Counted from the first letter of the stretch, positions 25,357 to 35,694 are shown. The stretch is DNA of 64,000 nt from Acidobacteriaceae bacterium (GCA_903642235.1 CAHJWL010000009.1:1-64000); one strand, 5' to 3'. Numbers and translations: made by a program. Notes: generated by a model not told the origin, from the letters alone.

Positions 25357-26568
25357 GTGCGTCGAGTCGTTATTACCGGCGCTGGTGTTATCAGTCCGCT
25401 GGGCAGGGATCTGCCAGCGTTTGCTGCGTCGCTGGCCGCGGGACGCAGCGGTATCGGACCGCTGACGATCGTCGACACCACACAGCTGCGCTTCAGCAAT
25501 GGGGCTGAAGTTTCGAACTACACGGCAGATGAATACTTTGAGGCGCGTGATGCGAGCCTGATGGAGCGATTTGCGCAGTTTGCCGTCATCGCCGCGCGTG
25601 AGGCGATCGCGCAGGCGGGCGTTGCATGGACGCAGGAGCTGCGGGAGGAGGCGGCGGTGATCACCGGCTCCTGCCTGGGTGGCCGGGGTGTCGAAGAGGC
25701 CGGCTATTGGGAGCTGTTTCATAACGGGAAGAATCGCGTTCACCCGCTGACCATTCCATTGAGTATGACCAACGCGGGTACCAGCCATATTTCGATGGCG
25801 TTTGGGATTGAGGGGCCTTCCTATACGATCTCGACCGCCTGCTCCTCCTCCGCGCATGCCATCGGACAAGCGTTCCATATGGTCCGTTCAGGAGCCGCTC
25901 CCATGGCGATCACCGGCGGCAGCGAGGCACCCTTCTTTATTGGCGGTCTGAAGGCATGGGAGGCCATGCGCGTGATCAGCAAGGACACCTGCCGGCCATT
26001 TTCCGCCGAGCGCACCGGCATGGTGCTGGGAGAGGGCGCGGCCATGCTGGTGCTCGAGCCACTTGAGACCGCGCTGGCACGGGGTGCAACGCCGCTGGTC
26101 GAGATTGCGGGCTTTGGAATGTCGGCCGATGCGGGCCACATTACTAACCCGGTCGCAAGCGGCCCGGCGCGCGCCATGCGGCTGGCTCTTCGCGATGCCG
26201 ACCTTGCCCCTGAGCAGATCGGCTACATCAATGCGCACGGGACCGCGACCGAGGCGAACGATCGAACGGAGACGGCGGCGATCCGCTCGGTCTTCGGCAC
26301 CCAAACCGACCGGCTTGCCGTGTCGTCGACCAAGTCCATGCATGGACACGCTCTCGGGGCGGCCGGCGCGTTTGAGGCCGTGGCCAGCATGCTGGCGCTC
26401 TCGACCGGGCTGCTGCCGCCGACGGCGAACTTCCTTACAGCAGATCCGGCCTGTGATCTTGATGTGATTCCGAATCAGGCGCGCGCCGCTGTTGTTGAAG
26501 CCTGCCTGTCGAACTCCTTTGCCTTCGGTGGCTTGAACGCTGTGCTGGCGTTCAAGCGAATCGGCTAG
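25357..26568 (+). CDS. Beta-ketoacyl-ACP synthase II-like (KAS, FabF type)
   Basis: 403 residues from GTG 25357, supported by GGAG 6 bases upstream and by the canonical start RRVVITGAG. It condenses an acyl chain with malonyl-ACP. Active-site Cys162 (STACSSSAH), His294 (NAHGTAT), Lys326 and His331 (STKSMHGHALGAAGA) are all present. It is one base behind the acyl carrier gene and convergent with an SDR/alpha-oxoamine synthase pair. No fabG, fabD or fabZ is adjacent, so it looks like a dedicated chain-elongation step for a special lipid rather than the housekeeping fabF. Confidence 0.92.
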   Translation: MRRVVITGAGVISPLGRDLPAFAASLAAGRSGIGPLTIVDTTQLRFSNGAEVSNYTADEYFEARDASLMERFAQFAVIAAREAIAQAGVAWTQELREEAAVITGSCLGGRGVEEAGYWELFHNGKNRVHPLTIPLSMTNAGTSHISMAFGIEGPSYTISTACSSSAHAIGQAFHMVRSGAAPMAITGGSEAPFFIGGLKAWEAMRVISKDTCRPFSAERTGMVLGEGAAMLVLEPLETALARGATPLVEIAGFGMSADAGHITNPVASGPARAMRLALRDADLAPEQIGYINAHGTATEANDRTETAAIRSVFGTQTDRLAVSSTKSMHGHALGAAGAFEAVASMLALSTGLLPPTANFLTADPACDLDVIPNQARAAVVEACLSNSFAFGGLNAVLAFKRIG

Positions 26569-26623
26569 AACGGCTCTGCTCTAAGGACGAGGCGAACGGC
26601 GCAACGGCATGGCGAAGCTGCCC

Positions 26624-27616
26624 TCAGATGACGGCTCCGCGGAGCCAGTTTGCTGACCGGCGAAGACCTTCCTCAAGCAAGACCGTCGGTGCGAAGCCGA
26701 AGTGGGCCTGTGCCTTGGCGACCGGGAACTCCTGATCGCGGCCGAGCAGGACGACGGCGTGCCGGGTGAGCAGGGGCCGGCTGCCGAGCTTCGGAAGCAG
26801 CGTCCAGGGCAGCTCCATGGCGCGGGCCAGCGCGATCGCAGCCGGGTAGGGCAGGTCGAGCCAGGGCCGCTTCAGGCCGAGCGCATCGGCCAGGCCGTCC
26901 ACATACTGGCGCCAGGTGCCTCCAGCGGCATCGCAGAGGTTGTACGCTTCCGCGATGGTCCGATTGCTGCGGGCGGCGGTGATGCTGGCTTCGGCGACAT
27001 CGTCAACGTAGATGAAGCCACCGCGGCTGCGGCCGCCATCAATAAGCAGCATGAGCCGGTCTCGCAGGAGAGCGGCAATGTCGGTGACGAAGGCTTTGCC
27101 GCGCGGACCATAGATCGTGGCGGGACGGACGATGGTGACGGGCAGGCCCTGCTCGCGATGCGCCCGCCACACCGCAAGTTCCGCCAGACGCTTGGTGCGG
27201 TTGTACGGGAGTCCAGCATCGATCAGAGGCGCGTCCTCGGACGCCGGGACCCGGGGGTAGCCGTAGACATCGGTTGTGCTGACGTGCAGAAAGCGGAGAA
27301 GGCCAGGCAGCTCCACGGCCGCGGCGAGCAAGGCTTCCGTGCCGCGGACGTTACTTTCCTGATAGACAGCTTCGGTTGCCCAGTCGGTCGATGCGGCAGC
27401 GCAGTGATAGATCTCAGTGACACCGCTGAGCGATTGCCGCAGGGCAGGCAGGTCGGCGAGACTGCCACGAACAAGGCGCAGCAGTGGATGGGCGGAGAGG
27501 TGATCGACCCGGGCAGTCGGGCGCACCAGCACGGTGACAGCCTCGCCCTGGGCCAGCAGCATGGCGGCCAGGCGGCCCCCGAGGAAGCCGCTGGCGCCGG
27601 TGACCAGAGCCGGCAC
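26624..27616 (-). CDS. Extended SDR: NAD(P)-dependent epimerase/dehydratase family
   Basis: 330 residues, extended short-chain dehydrogenase/reductase. The cofactor motif TGASGFLGG is at 6-14, the catalytic YxxxK is Tyr138/Lys142 with Ser113 and Thr114 upstream (HVSTTDVYG). The C-terminal half resembles 3-beta-hydroxysteroid dehydrogenase or ceramide-reductase-type proteins, acting on a keto or hydroxyl group of a hydrophobic substrate. The start is GTG 27616, just 3 bases after the stop of the alpha-oxoamine synthase, so the two form an operon, and the SDR likely reduces the aminoketone product. The substrate is inferred. Confidence 0.85.
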   Translation of the reverse strand: MPALVTGASGFLGGRLAAMLLAQGEAVTVLVRPTARVDHLSAHPLLRLVRGSLADLPALRQSLSGVTEIYHCAAASTDWATEAVYQESNVRGTEALLAAAVELPGLLRFLHVSTTDVYGYPRVPASEDAPLIDAGLPYNRTKRLAELAVWRAHREQGLPVTIVRPATIYGPRGKAFVTDIAALLRDRLMLLIDGGRSRGGFIYVDDVAEASITAARSNRTIAEAYNLCDAAGGTWRQYVDGLADALGLKRPWLDLPYPAAIALARAMELPWTLLPKLGSRPLLTRHAVVLLGRDQEFPVAKAQAHFGFAPTVLLEEGLRRSANWLRGAVI

Positions 27617-27619
27617 GTG

Positions 27620-28921
27620 CTAGTTCTCGCGGAGTTTGGCGAAGACGTCGAGCGCGTACTCGAGATGCTCCTGCGTATGCGCGGCCGTGACGCACAAGCG
27701 TAGACGTCCGGAGCCCTGCGCTACAGCAGGGAAGAGCACGGGCGCGGCGAGGATGCCGAAGTCCCGCAGCTTGCGCGAGAAAAGCGCGGTGGTCGCGTCT
27801 TCATGCAGCATGACGGGGATTACCGCGGTCTCAGACAGGCCAGTATCGTAGCCGAGGCTATGCAGGCCTTCCCGCATGAACTTGCCGTTGGCTGCGAGCC
27901 GCGTAACCCGCTCCGGCTCAGACTTGAGGATGCGAACACCCTCGAGCACGGCTGCCGCCGAGGCAGGCGCCATGGCTCCTGAGAAGATGTAGGGCGAGGC
28001 GGCGTGCTGCAAAAAGATGGCTGTGCGACGCGAGACGGCGACGAAACCGCCGTTGCCGGGAATGGACTTTGCCAGCGACCCGGTCCAGATGTCTACCTCA
28101 GAGGTGTCGATGCCGAAGTGCTCGTCTGTGCCGCGCCCGGTCGCACCGATCATGCCGATGGCATGCGCGTCATCCATCAGCAGGAAGCAGCCGAACTCCC
28201 TCTTGATCGCCAGCAGCTCCGGCAGATGACAGATGTCACCGTCCATCGAGAACACGCCATCCGAGACGATGAGGGTGCGATTTGCCTCTGGTCCGTTCTC
28301 GATTTCAAAGCGGAGCGATGCCATGTCGTTGTGCTGAAAGCGTTGGATCTGAACACCCGCCAGGCGGAAGGCGTCAATGAGGCTGCGGTGCGAGTAGATG
28401 TCCGCGATGACGCGGTCCGCTGGTCCGAAGAGAGCGCTGATGACGGCCAAGTTTGCCATGTACCCGGAGGTGCAGGTGAGCACAGCCTCTGTTCCCTTGA
28501 AGTCCGCAAGCGCCTGCTCCATTTGATGGTGAAGGTCGAGTGTGCCGGTCAGCAGACGAGCGCCGCCTGTGGCCGTGCCGTATTTCCGCACGGCTGCGAT
28601 GGCTGCCTCATCGATGCGCGGATCGCCGATCAGGCCGAGATAGTCGTAGGAGGACAGCATCAGCATACGGTGGCCGTCCAACTCGACGACCGGGCCCGTG
28701 CGGCTGCTCAGCGGAGCCTGAAACGGGTAGGCATCCAGTGAACAGGCAAGCGAGGTTGTTTCAAAGAGGCGGCGCGCACGCGCGTCGATCAGGTCAACCT
28801 TCTTGAAACTCTCCGGCCGGTTCTCGGTGAAGTACTGCGCGAACATGGAGCCGGAGGAAGACGGAAAAGCTTTCTTGGCCGGGGTCTGCAGGTCTGTTGT
28901 CGTATCCAGCTGAGCTACCAT
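27620..28921 (-). CDS. Alpha-oxoamine synthase (PLP; KBL/BioF/serine palmitoyltransferase family)
   Basis: 433 residues from ATG 28921; longer frames begin in non-coding sequence. A fold type I PLP enzyme that joins an amino acid with an acyl-CoA or acyl-ACP, releasing CO2. Lys285 in SLAKS is the PLP lysine, Asp250 and His253 (DDAH) hold the cofactor ring, and SHRS (177-180) and DGVFSMDGD are family hallmarks. Sequence alone does not separate BioF, KBL and serine palmitoyltransferase. Its operon partner SDR and the ACP/ketosynthase nearby favour a long-chain base. A possible -10 box TATACT (28931-28936) is so close to the ATG that a leaderless mRNA is conceivable. Confidence 0.88.
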   Translation of the reverse strand: MVAQLDTTTDLQTPAKKAFPSSSGSMFAQYFTENRPESFKKVDLIDARARRLFETTSLACSLDAYPFQAPLSSRTGPVVELDGHRMLMLSSYDYLGLIGDPRIDEAAIAAVRKYGTATGGARLLTGTLDLHHQMEQALADFKGTEAVLTCTSGYMANLAVISALFGPADRVIADIYSHRSLIDAFRLAGVQIQRFQHNDMASLRFEIENGPEANRTLIVSDGVFSMDGDICHLPELLAIKREFGCFLLMDDAHAIGMIGATGRGTDEHFGIDTSEVDIWTGSLAKSIPGNGGFVAVSRRTAIFLQHAASPYIFSGAMAPASAAAVLEGVRILKSEPERVTRLAANGKFMREGLHSLGYDTGLSETAVIPVMLHEDATTALFSRKLRDFGILAAPVLFPAVAQGSGRLRLCVTAAHTQEHLEYALDVFAKLREN

Positions 28922-29167
28922 ATTTGGCCAAGTATAGTCTTGTGAACGCGGCACGCCCATTAGAAACTGCTTCCGCCCTGTGTGCGATGGCAGACCCTGC
29001 TTGCGAAACGCCGGGAGTTTTGCACCCCAGCGAAATCGTGTCTCTCTATCCTCGATCTCACTTCGCAAGAAGCGGTAGTATCCATCCATGCCTATCGATT
29101 CAGGCATATGCATGTCTATTGTGTCTTCGGGGCCGTTAAGCGCCCGTGTGAAGAACGAGGGAACGGC

Positions 29168-30622
29168 TTGAGTACGGTATCGCTCCCAGCGCGGCGGGGC
29201 AGTCCGGTGCCGCTCCTGACCTCCGCGCTTCGACCTGAGCTTCGCGAGACGCTTCGCCTGGGATCGCCGCTGGCCTTGGCGGAGATCGGATGGATGTCCA
29301 CCTATCTTGTGGATGCCGTTATGGTTGGCCGTCTTCCGGAGGGTGCCGCGGGGATTGCCGCCTCTTCCCTGGGCAATACGATCTTCTACGCGATTGTATT
29401 TTTCGGTGTCGGGCTGCTGTACGGCCTGGACACGCTGGTTGCCCAGGCGTTCGGGCGCGAAGACCGGCAGAGCTGCCTCTTCTTTCTTGCGCAGTCCTCC
29501 TGGCTGGTCCTGCTCTGGGCGCCGGCAACATCGCTACTGCTGCTCGGTACTGGTCCGCTGCTGCGCTGGGACGGCATAGACCCCGCGCTCGCGGCACAGA
29601 CGCTGCATTACCTGCACGCGCTGCAGTGGTCGGCGCTGCCGCTGCTGGTCTACATGGCTCTGCGCCGCTATCTGCAGTCGATCAATCTGACGGTTGCGAT
29701 CATGGTGTCGCTGGTTACGGCAAACCTGGTGAATCTGGTGGCGGACTGGGCTCTGCTCTTTGGCCATCTCGGCGCGCCGCGGCTGGGTCTGGCCGGCTCG
29801 GGCTGGGCGACCGGCGTGGTCCGGCTATATATGCTCGGAATTCTTCTGTTTGCGTTTGCCCGGCAGCTCCGGCGCGACAAGCTGCGGCTCACGGCGCGCA
29901 TGTTCCTGCCCAGCGCCGAACCGCTGCGGATGCTGCTCCAGCTGGGCTGGGCGCCGGCGATCCAAACCATGGCCGACCTCGGCGTCTCCACCGTGCAGAC
30001 GCTGCTTTGCGGCCGTCTTGGAGCAGTCGCTCTCGCGATCAACCAGGTGGTTCTGGACGTGAGTGCGTTCATTTACATGGTTCCACTTGGCATCGGCCAG
30101 GGAGCAACCACGGTGCGGGTGGGCCAGAGTGTGGGTGCACGTCACCGCGTGGGTGTTGGCTATGCGACGCGCGCGGGCAGCTGGATTTCGATCCTATTTA
30201 CCGGTGCCGCGGCTCTGTGCTTCCTGCTTGTTCCCCGGCAGCTGGCGTCGATCTACACAGTTGATAAGTCCGTCATCGCCGCGAGCGTCTCCATCTTTGC
30301 ACTTGCAGCCTGCTACCAGCCCTTTGATGCCTGGGAGGCCTGTCTTTCCGGAAGCCTGCGCGGCCTTGGCGACACGCGAACCTCCATGATCGCGGGGATT
30401 TTCTGGTCCTGGGTGATTGGTCTGCCGCTGACCTGGTGGCTGACGCTGCACACGCCTCTGGGCCTGTATGGACTGTGGATCGGGCGGGCGATCCCGGCGA
30501 TCTGCACAGCCATTAACGTCGCGCTGGTGTGGCGCTCCCGCTTTGACGCTCTCTACCCGCCGCGACTTCTGCCGCCGACGAGCCAGGCGGGCACCGGCCT
30601 GCGCCGGCCTCGCCTTGCCTGA
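29168..30622 (+). CDS. MATE-family efflux transporter
   Basis: 484 residues, twelve predicted helices, normal for multidrug and toxic compound extrusion proteins, which export organic cations or lipophilic substrates in exchange for H+ or Na+. The start is TTG 29168, supported by GAGGGA at 29157-29162; upstream starts would add sequence without helices. The helix loop GWMSTYLVDAVMVGRLP near the N-terminus and the internal duplicate around GVSTVQTLLCGRLG show the two pseudo-symmetric halves. It is divergent from the alpha-oxoamine synthase with a shared 246-base intergenic region, so it may export that locus's product, but this is only positional. Confidence 0.88.
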   Translation: MSTVSLPARRGSPVPLLTSALRPELRETLRLGSPLALAEIGWMSTYLVDAVMVGRLPEGAAGIAASSLGNTIFYAIVFFGVGLLYGLDTLVAQAFGREDRQSCLFFLAQSSWLVLLWAPATSLLLLGTGPLLRWDGIDPALAAQTLHYLHALQWSALPLLVYMALRRYLQSINLTVAIMVSLVTANLVNLVADWALLFGHLGAPRLGLAGSGWATGVVRLYMLGILLFAFARQLRRDKLRLTARMFLPSAEPLRMLLQLGWAPAIQTMADLGVSTVQTLLCGRLGAVALAINQVVLDVSAFIYMVPLGIGQGATTVRVGQSVGARHRVGVGYATRAGSWISILFTGAAALCFLLVPRQLASIYTVDKSVIAASVSIFALAACYQPFDAWEACLSGSLRGLGDTRTSMIAGIFWSWVIGLPLTWWLTLHTPLGLYGLWIGRAIPAICTAINVALVWRSRFDALYPPRLLPPTSQAGTGLRRPRLA

Positions 30623-30639
30623 CGGGTGCGGGGCGCTTT

Positions 30640-31638
<999 letters not shown>

Positions 31639-31695
31639 GAAATATCAGATGGCGACGGGCGGAAGAGAGGTTCCTCGAGGGCCAGATTGCGCGGA

Positions 31696-31920
31696 CTACA
31701 GATGGGCAAGCTGCCAGAGATCGACGGTGAGGATATAGAGCGCGATGAAGCCGCCCACGACGGCGATCAAGCGGTAGGCGAGGGTAAAGTACAGGTCGCC
31801 TTCTTCAGCGACGGCGCGGCGATAGAGGAAGTTCGCAACGCGGATGGGGTCCGCGATGATGGCCACGCAGAGCGAAAGGATAAGGACGGAGACGAGGCTT
31901 TCGTAGCGGAGTTGAAGCAT
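31696..31920 (-). CDS. Small two-helix membrane protein
   Basis: 74 residues with two hydrophobic helices (about 8-24 and 47-66) separated by a charged loop (RRAVAEEGD). ATG 31920, no clear ribosome site. No family recognised. It precedes the aldo/keto reductase by 57 bases on the same strand and is divergent from the Tat Gfo/Idh gene. Moderate support from composition and spacing only. Confidence 0.55.
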   Translation of the reverse strand: MLQLRYESLVSVLILSLCVAIIADPIRVANFLYRRAVAEEGDLYFTLAYRLIAVVGGFIALYILTVDLWQLAHL

Positions 31921-32039
31921 GGTGAGTGAATGCTTTCGGACAGGGGTGTGTGGGTATGGGGCAAGGATAACCGAAGGGCGCGTCGCGCATGCAGCGGTGC
32001 GTGCAGCAACCGCATCTAGGGACGTACAGGGAGAGCGCG

Positions 32040-33167
32040 ATGAGGACGATCACACGACGAAACTTTGCCCGAACGGGGTTGCAGGTGGGGGTAGCAGGAC
32101 TGGCGGCTGGCGCTCTGCCGCGAAGCTGGGGTTTGCAGCCGGGCCCAGCCGGTACTGCACCTGGCAAGAAGATCGGCTATGCCGTGATCGGACTTGGAGA
32201 GATCGCCAAGCACTTCGTCGGCGGTGTCGGCATGAGCCAAAACTCGCAGATCACGGGGCTGGTGAGCGGCGACCGGGCAAAGGCGGAGGCGCAGGCGGCG
32301 CGGCTGGGCATCCCGAAGACGTCGATCTACAGCTACCAGGATATGGATCGCATGCGCGAGAATACGGCGATCGATGCTGTCTATGTCGCACTGCCGAACA
32401 GCATGCATGCGGAGTACACCATTCGTGCGGCAAAGGCAGGCAAGCATGTGCTTTGCGAGAAGCCGATGGCGGTCAGTGTCGTGGAGTGCCAGCAGATGAT
32501 CGACGCGTGCAAGGCTGCGAAGGTGAAGCTGATGATCGCGTACCGCATGCAGTACGAGCCGTTGACGGCAGAGGCGATTGCCCGAATCCGCAGCGGCGAG
32601 ATTGGCGACGTGCGATCCATTGAGGCGGCATTCGGCTTCGACAGCAAGCCGGGTGTGTGGCGTTTGCAGAAGAAGCTGGCGGGTGGAGGCTGTCTGATGG
32701 ATGTCGGCATCTACTGCCTGAATGCAACGCGGTACCTGACGGGCGAGGAGCCAGCGGAGTTCAAGGCGTTTCAGACGACGCACAAGGACGATTCGCGGTT
32801 TGCTGAGGTGGAGGAGACGGTCTCCTGGACATCGCAGTTTCCCTCGGGCATCCTGGCGAGCTGCAGTACAACGTATGCCGGCCAGATGCCAGGCTTCTTC
32901 AAGGTGACAGGGACCAAGGGCGTGCTTGAGATGGGACCGGCGTACAGCTACGAGGGGATCACGCTGCGGCAGACCGAGGGCGAGAACAAGCCGGTGCGAG
33001 AGAAGACGAACCCGGAGAAGGACCCTATGCAGTTCATGCGGGAGGCTGACGCACTTGCGCGGAACATCGTGGACAACACTGCGGTAAAGGCTTCCGGCGA
33101 GGAGGGCATGAGAGATCTCGGGTATATCTCGCGGATCTATCAGTCAGCGGGTCTCGGTTCGTTATAG
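32040..33167 (+). CDS. Tat-exported Gfo/Idh/MocA oxidoreductase (GFOR-like)
   Basis: 375 residues from ATG 32040, chosen because AGGGAGAG lies 7-12 bases ahead and the product then begins with a Tat signal (TRRNFA, Ala/Gly-rich core to about 30). The nucleotide motif GLGEIAKHFV and the EKPMAVSV element mark the family; the protein resembles the periplasmic glucose-fructose oxidoreductase group, in which NADP stays tightly bound. A lysine and His-containing active site (CLMDVGIYCLNATRYL) is in the usual place. Sugar substrate unknown. Single gene, followed by 180 bases before the DUF892 gene. Confidence 0.9.
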   Translation: MRTITRRNFARTGLQVGVAGLAAGALPRSWGLQPGPAGTAPGKKIGYAVIGLGEIAKHFVGGVGMSQNSQITGLVSGDRAKAEAQAARLGIPKTSIYSYQDMDRMRENTAIDAVYVALPNSMHAEYTIRAAKAGKHVLCEKPMAVSVVECQQMIDACKAAKVKLMIAYRMQYEPLTAEAIARIRSGEIGDVRSIEAAFGFDSKPGVWRLQKKLAGGGCLMDVGIYCLNATRYLTGEEPAEFKAFQTTHKDDSRFAEVEETVSWTSQFPSGILASCSTTYAGQMPGFFKVTGTKGVLEMGPAYSYEGITLRQTEGENKPVREKTNPEKDPMQFMREADALARNIVDNTAVKASGEEGMRDLGYISRIYQSAGLGSL

Positions 33168-33347
33168 AGGCGTGAAAGTTCGACTTTCTCAGGGGCGGTG
33201 TACCGGCTGCATGGATTGTTGGGAGCATGAAATCTCGATCGAGCGCAGCGGCAACAGACAGAGCGGCGGACGCCACTAACCCAGATGACGGCGGCGCCTG
33301 ATTGCGAACGGTGACGAAGGGCTGCCGAAGGGAACTCAGGAGTTTTT

Positions 33348-33863
33348 ATGGCGGACAAGATGCAGACGGTCGAAGAGTTGATGCTGACGGGACTCACCTA
33401 CGTATTGGATTTTGAGAACAAAGCTTCAGTGGGCGCGTCCAAGATGGCGCAGGCGTCTACGAACCCGGAGCTGAAGGCAGCGTTTGAGAAGACGGTCGCC
33501 AAGAGTAAGGAGTATGCGCAGAAGATTGAGATGACGTTCAAGAATCTGGGCAAGCCGGTGAAGACGAAAGACAACCACATTGCGGCCGCGATGATCACGG
33601 AAGTGGAAGACATGATCTCGATGTCGGATGCGGGTCCTGTGCGGGACGCGGCTCTTATCGTCGCAGTCAATCAGCAGCAGCACTACCGCATCAGTTCGTA
33701 TGGCTCGCTCGAGACCTATGCGAAGCTGATCGGCAAGGCGAACGAAGCGAAGGGTCTCACAGAGAATCTTGATGAAAGCAAGGGCGGCGACGCCAAGATG
33801 ACCAAGCTTGCTGAAGAGACGGTGAATCCGGAAGCGTTGAAGGCAAGCATGCAGGCTGCCTAG
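33348..33863 (+). CDS. DUF892 family ferritin-like protein (YciE/YciF type)
   Basis: 171 residues forming a four-helix bundle; family members are associated with stress responses and are thought to bind metal in a ferritin-like centre. Signature elements: ELMLTGLTYVLDFENKA near the N-terminus and QQQHYRISSYGSLETYAKLIG near residue 117, with the ExxxD/H metal positions in helices 1-4. The start is ATG 33348 with CAGGAG at 33333-33338. A strong terminator follows directly. It is an isolated gene, often stationary-phase or stress-induced in relatives; regulation is not visible here. Confidence 0.88.
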   Translation: MADKMQTVEELMLTGLTYVLDFENKASVGASKMAQASTNPELKAAFEKTVAKSKEYAQKIEMTFKNLGKPVKTKDNHIAAAMITEVEDMISMSDAGPVRDAALIVAVNQQQHYRISSYGSLETYAKLIGKANEAKGLTENLDESKGGDAKMTKLAEETVNPEALKASMQAA

Positions 33864-33879
33864 CAAAGGTGTACCTGAA

Positions 33880-33909
33880 GCAGAAGCCGGCCCGATGGCC
33901 GGCTTCTGC
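33880..33909. terminator. Terminator shared by DUF892 and S53 protease genes
   Basis: Perfect 13-bp inverted repeat (GCAGAAGCCGGCC at 33880-33892 with GGCCGGCTTCTGC at 33897-33909), loop CGAT, followed on the plus strand by TGTTTCTCTT. It sits between the two convergent stops and can serve both strands. Confidence 0.85.
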
Positions 33910-33927
33910 TGTTTCTCTTGATCGGTC

Positions 33928-35694
33928 TCAGGCCTGCCGAAGCCGTCTGATCGCTGCGGCCTTTTTGCCGCCTTTGCGGCCGCTGCCTGTGGTTTTAGCG
34001 GCGGCGAGGGCGGCAATGATGGCTGTGCCTACCGGCGAGCCGAGACCAGTGCAGGGATCCCATCCCGGACCGGCCTTGTACGCGCCGTTGTTGCCCGACG
34101 TGATATCGCGGAAGGCGCCAGGGCTGGAGTAGAGGGTCGGGTTGAGAAAGCCGGCGGAGGATCCGTTTTGCGCGTTTGAGACGGCGATGAGGCCGGCCCA
34201 TAAGGGAGCCACCGCACTGGTACCACCGACGGCAATGGTCTGGCCGTCGACGCGGATGGTGTAGCCGGCAACAGGGTCCGCGCTGCCCGCCACGTCCGGA
34301 ACGCCACGGCCGGAGCCGGCCGTGCCACCACTCCCAGAGCCGCCCGTTGGCTTCCGCTTTTTCTTTCTTGCCGCAGGGGCGGGAATGTTGGCGTTGGCTT
34401 GCCATGCGGGGAGGGGAAAGATCGTGGAGACGCCTCCGCCGGTTGCGCCCTCATTGGCCGAGAGCTCGTTCCAGACCACCTCTTTTGTAAGTGAGTTGCC
34501 GGACGCGGTGATTGTTGTTCCGCCGCAGGCGAGGACGTGAGGACTGGAAGCCGGGAAGTCGACGTGGCTGGCGCCATCGGTGACGCCATCGGTTGAACCA
34601 TTGTCGCCGGCAGCGACGGTGATGGTGACGCCTAAGAGAGCCGCGGCCTGGCAGGCGCTATCGAGCGCCGTAAGGGCCTGCCGGGTCCATGAGGATTCGG
34701 GGCCGCCCCAGGAGATGGAGAGAACGCTGGGCTTGTTGGTGCTGTCGTGCACGGCCGTGGTGATGGCGTCGATGAAGCCCTGATCGGTGTTGGGTGCGAA
34801 GTAAACGACGATGTTGGAGCCGGGTGCGACGGCAGCCGCAATCTCGATGTCGAGCATGACTTCGCTGTCTGCGCCGCTGGCGGTGGAGGGCGAGTTTTTG
34901 CCTCCATCGACCGAGACACTCACGACGGCAGGAGCCTTCAGGCCGAGTGACTTGAAGTAGGCCGAGAGATCGGCGGTGCGATAGCCGCCCCCGAGCTCGA
35001 TGAGACCGATGGTCTGGCCGGCAGCTGAGGCGTTGGCAGGGAACTGGTAGAGCTGAGCGATCTGTGGAGGCGTGAACGAGCCGCCGGTGGCTGCGGGGTC
35101 CGTGCCACCGGGTGTGCGAGAGTGCGCGATGCGGAACTGCGCGGCAGCCTGTGGGCGATCATCAAGACCGAGGACAGCTTCGACCAGGCCTTCGAGCGCT
35201 TGCGGGATGTAGATCGCACCTTCGCGCACGCGGTAGGTCTCTTTGCCGTGGGCTTGCTCAGAGAGCGTGACGCCGAAGGCTTGTTGAAGCTGGTCACGGG
35301 TTCCGGAGAGCTTGAGCGTGCGGGCTTCCAGCTGGGCGGGCGTGGCCTCGGCGGTGAGGCCGAACTGTTTGGCAAAGATCTTTACCGCTTTCACGGCCGC
35401 AGGATCGGCTCCGTAGTTCGCACGGAACTGGGAACGGCTGACACGCGCCTGTTCGAGGTCCGCAGCCGGAAGGGGCTGTTTGCGCCGAACAAGAACGGAG
35501 ATGGTCAGCGGGGCGCGACTTGAGCGCTTCCGAGGTGCAGCCGTGCCCTGAAGATCACTCGGCGGCAGCGGCAGCCGCTCACTGCCAGGCAGCACGATAC
35601 GAGCTTCTGCGAGGGCAGGCTTTGGATCGCGGGTGGGTGCTTTCGGAGCGGGAGGGATCTGCCTAAGAGGTGCGGCGGAACGCTTGGAAGCCAT
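33928..35694 (-). CDS. S53-family serine peptidase (sedolisin/kumamolisin type)
   Basis: 588 residues from ATG 35694; an in-frame extension to 35940 lacks a ribosome site and has poor composition. Sedolisins are acid-active endopeptidases with a Ser-Glu-Asp triad: Glu278 and Asp282 (DSEVMLDIE), oxyanion Asp364 (AAGDNG) and Ser493 (GGTSAVAP) are all present. An activation pro-domain spans about 60-200; the C-terminus has the calcium site (DITSGNNG and DPCTGLGSP). Between residues 441 and 463 the catalytic domain carries a Lys/Gly/Ser-rich insertion. No classical signal peptide is visible from this start, although kumamolisins are secreted. Confidence 0.9.
   Translation of the reverse strand: MASKRSAAPLRQIPPAPKAPTRDPKPALAEARIVLPGSERLPLPPSDLQGTAAPRKRSSRAPLTISVLVRRKQPLPAADLEQARVSRSQFRANYGADPAAVKAVKIFAKQFGLTAEATPAQLEARTLKLSGTRDQLQQAFGVTLSEQAHGKETYRVREGAIYIPQALEGLVEAVLGLDDRPQAAAQFRIAHSRTPGGTDPAATGGSFTPPQIAQLYQFPANASAAGQTIGLIELGGGYRTADLSAYFKSLGLKAPAVVSVSVDGGKNSPSTASGADSEVMLDIEIAAAVAPGSNIVVYFAPNTDQGFIDAITTAVHDSTNKPSVLSISWGGPESSWTRQALTALDSACQAAALLGVTITVAAGDNGSTDGVTDGASHVDFPASSPHVLACGGTTITASGNSLTKEVVWNELSANEGATGGGVSTIFPLPAWQANANIPAPAARKKKRKPTGGSGSGGTAGSGRGVPDVAGSADPVAGYTIRVDGQTIAVGGTSAVAPLWAGLIAVSNAQNGSSAGFLNPTLYSSPGAFRDITSGNNGAYKAGPGWDPCTGLGSPVGTAIIAALAAAKTTGSGRKGGKKAAAIRRLRQA

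Noticed and set aside
28931-28936. TATACT as a promoter -10 box for the alpha-oxoamine synthase
   Set aside because: No matching -35 element at 16-18 bases; kept only as a remark because a leaderless transcript cannot be shown from sequence.
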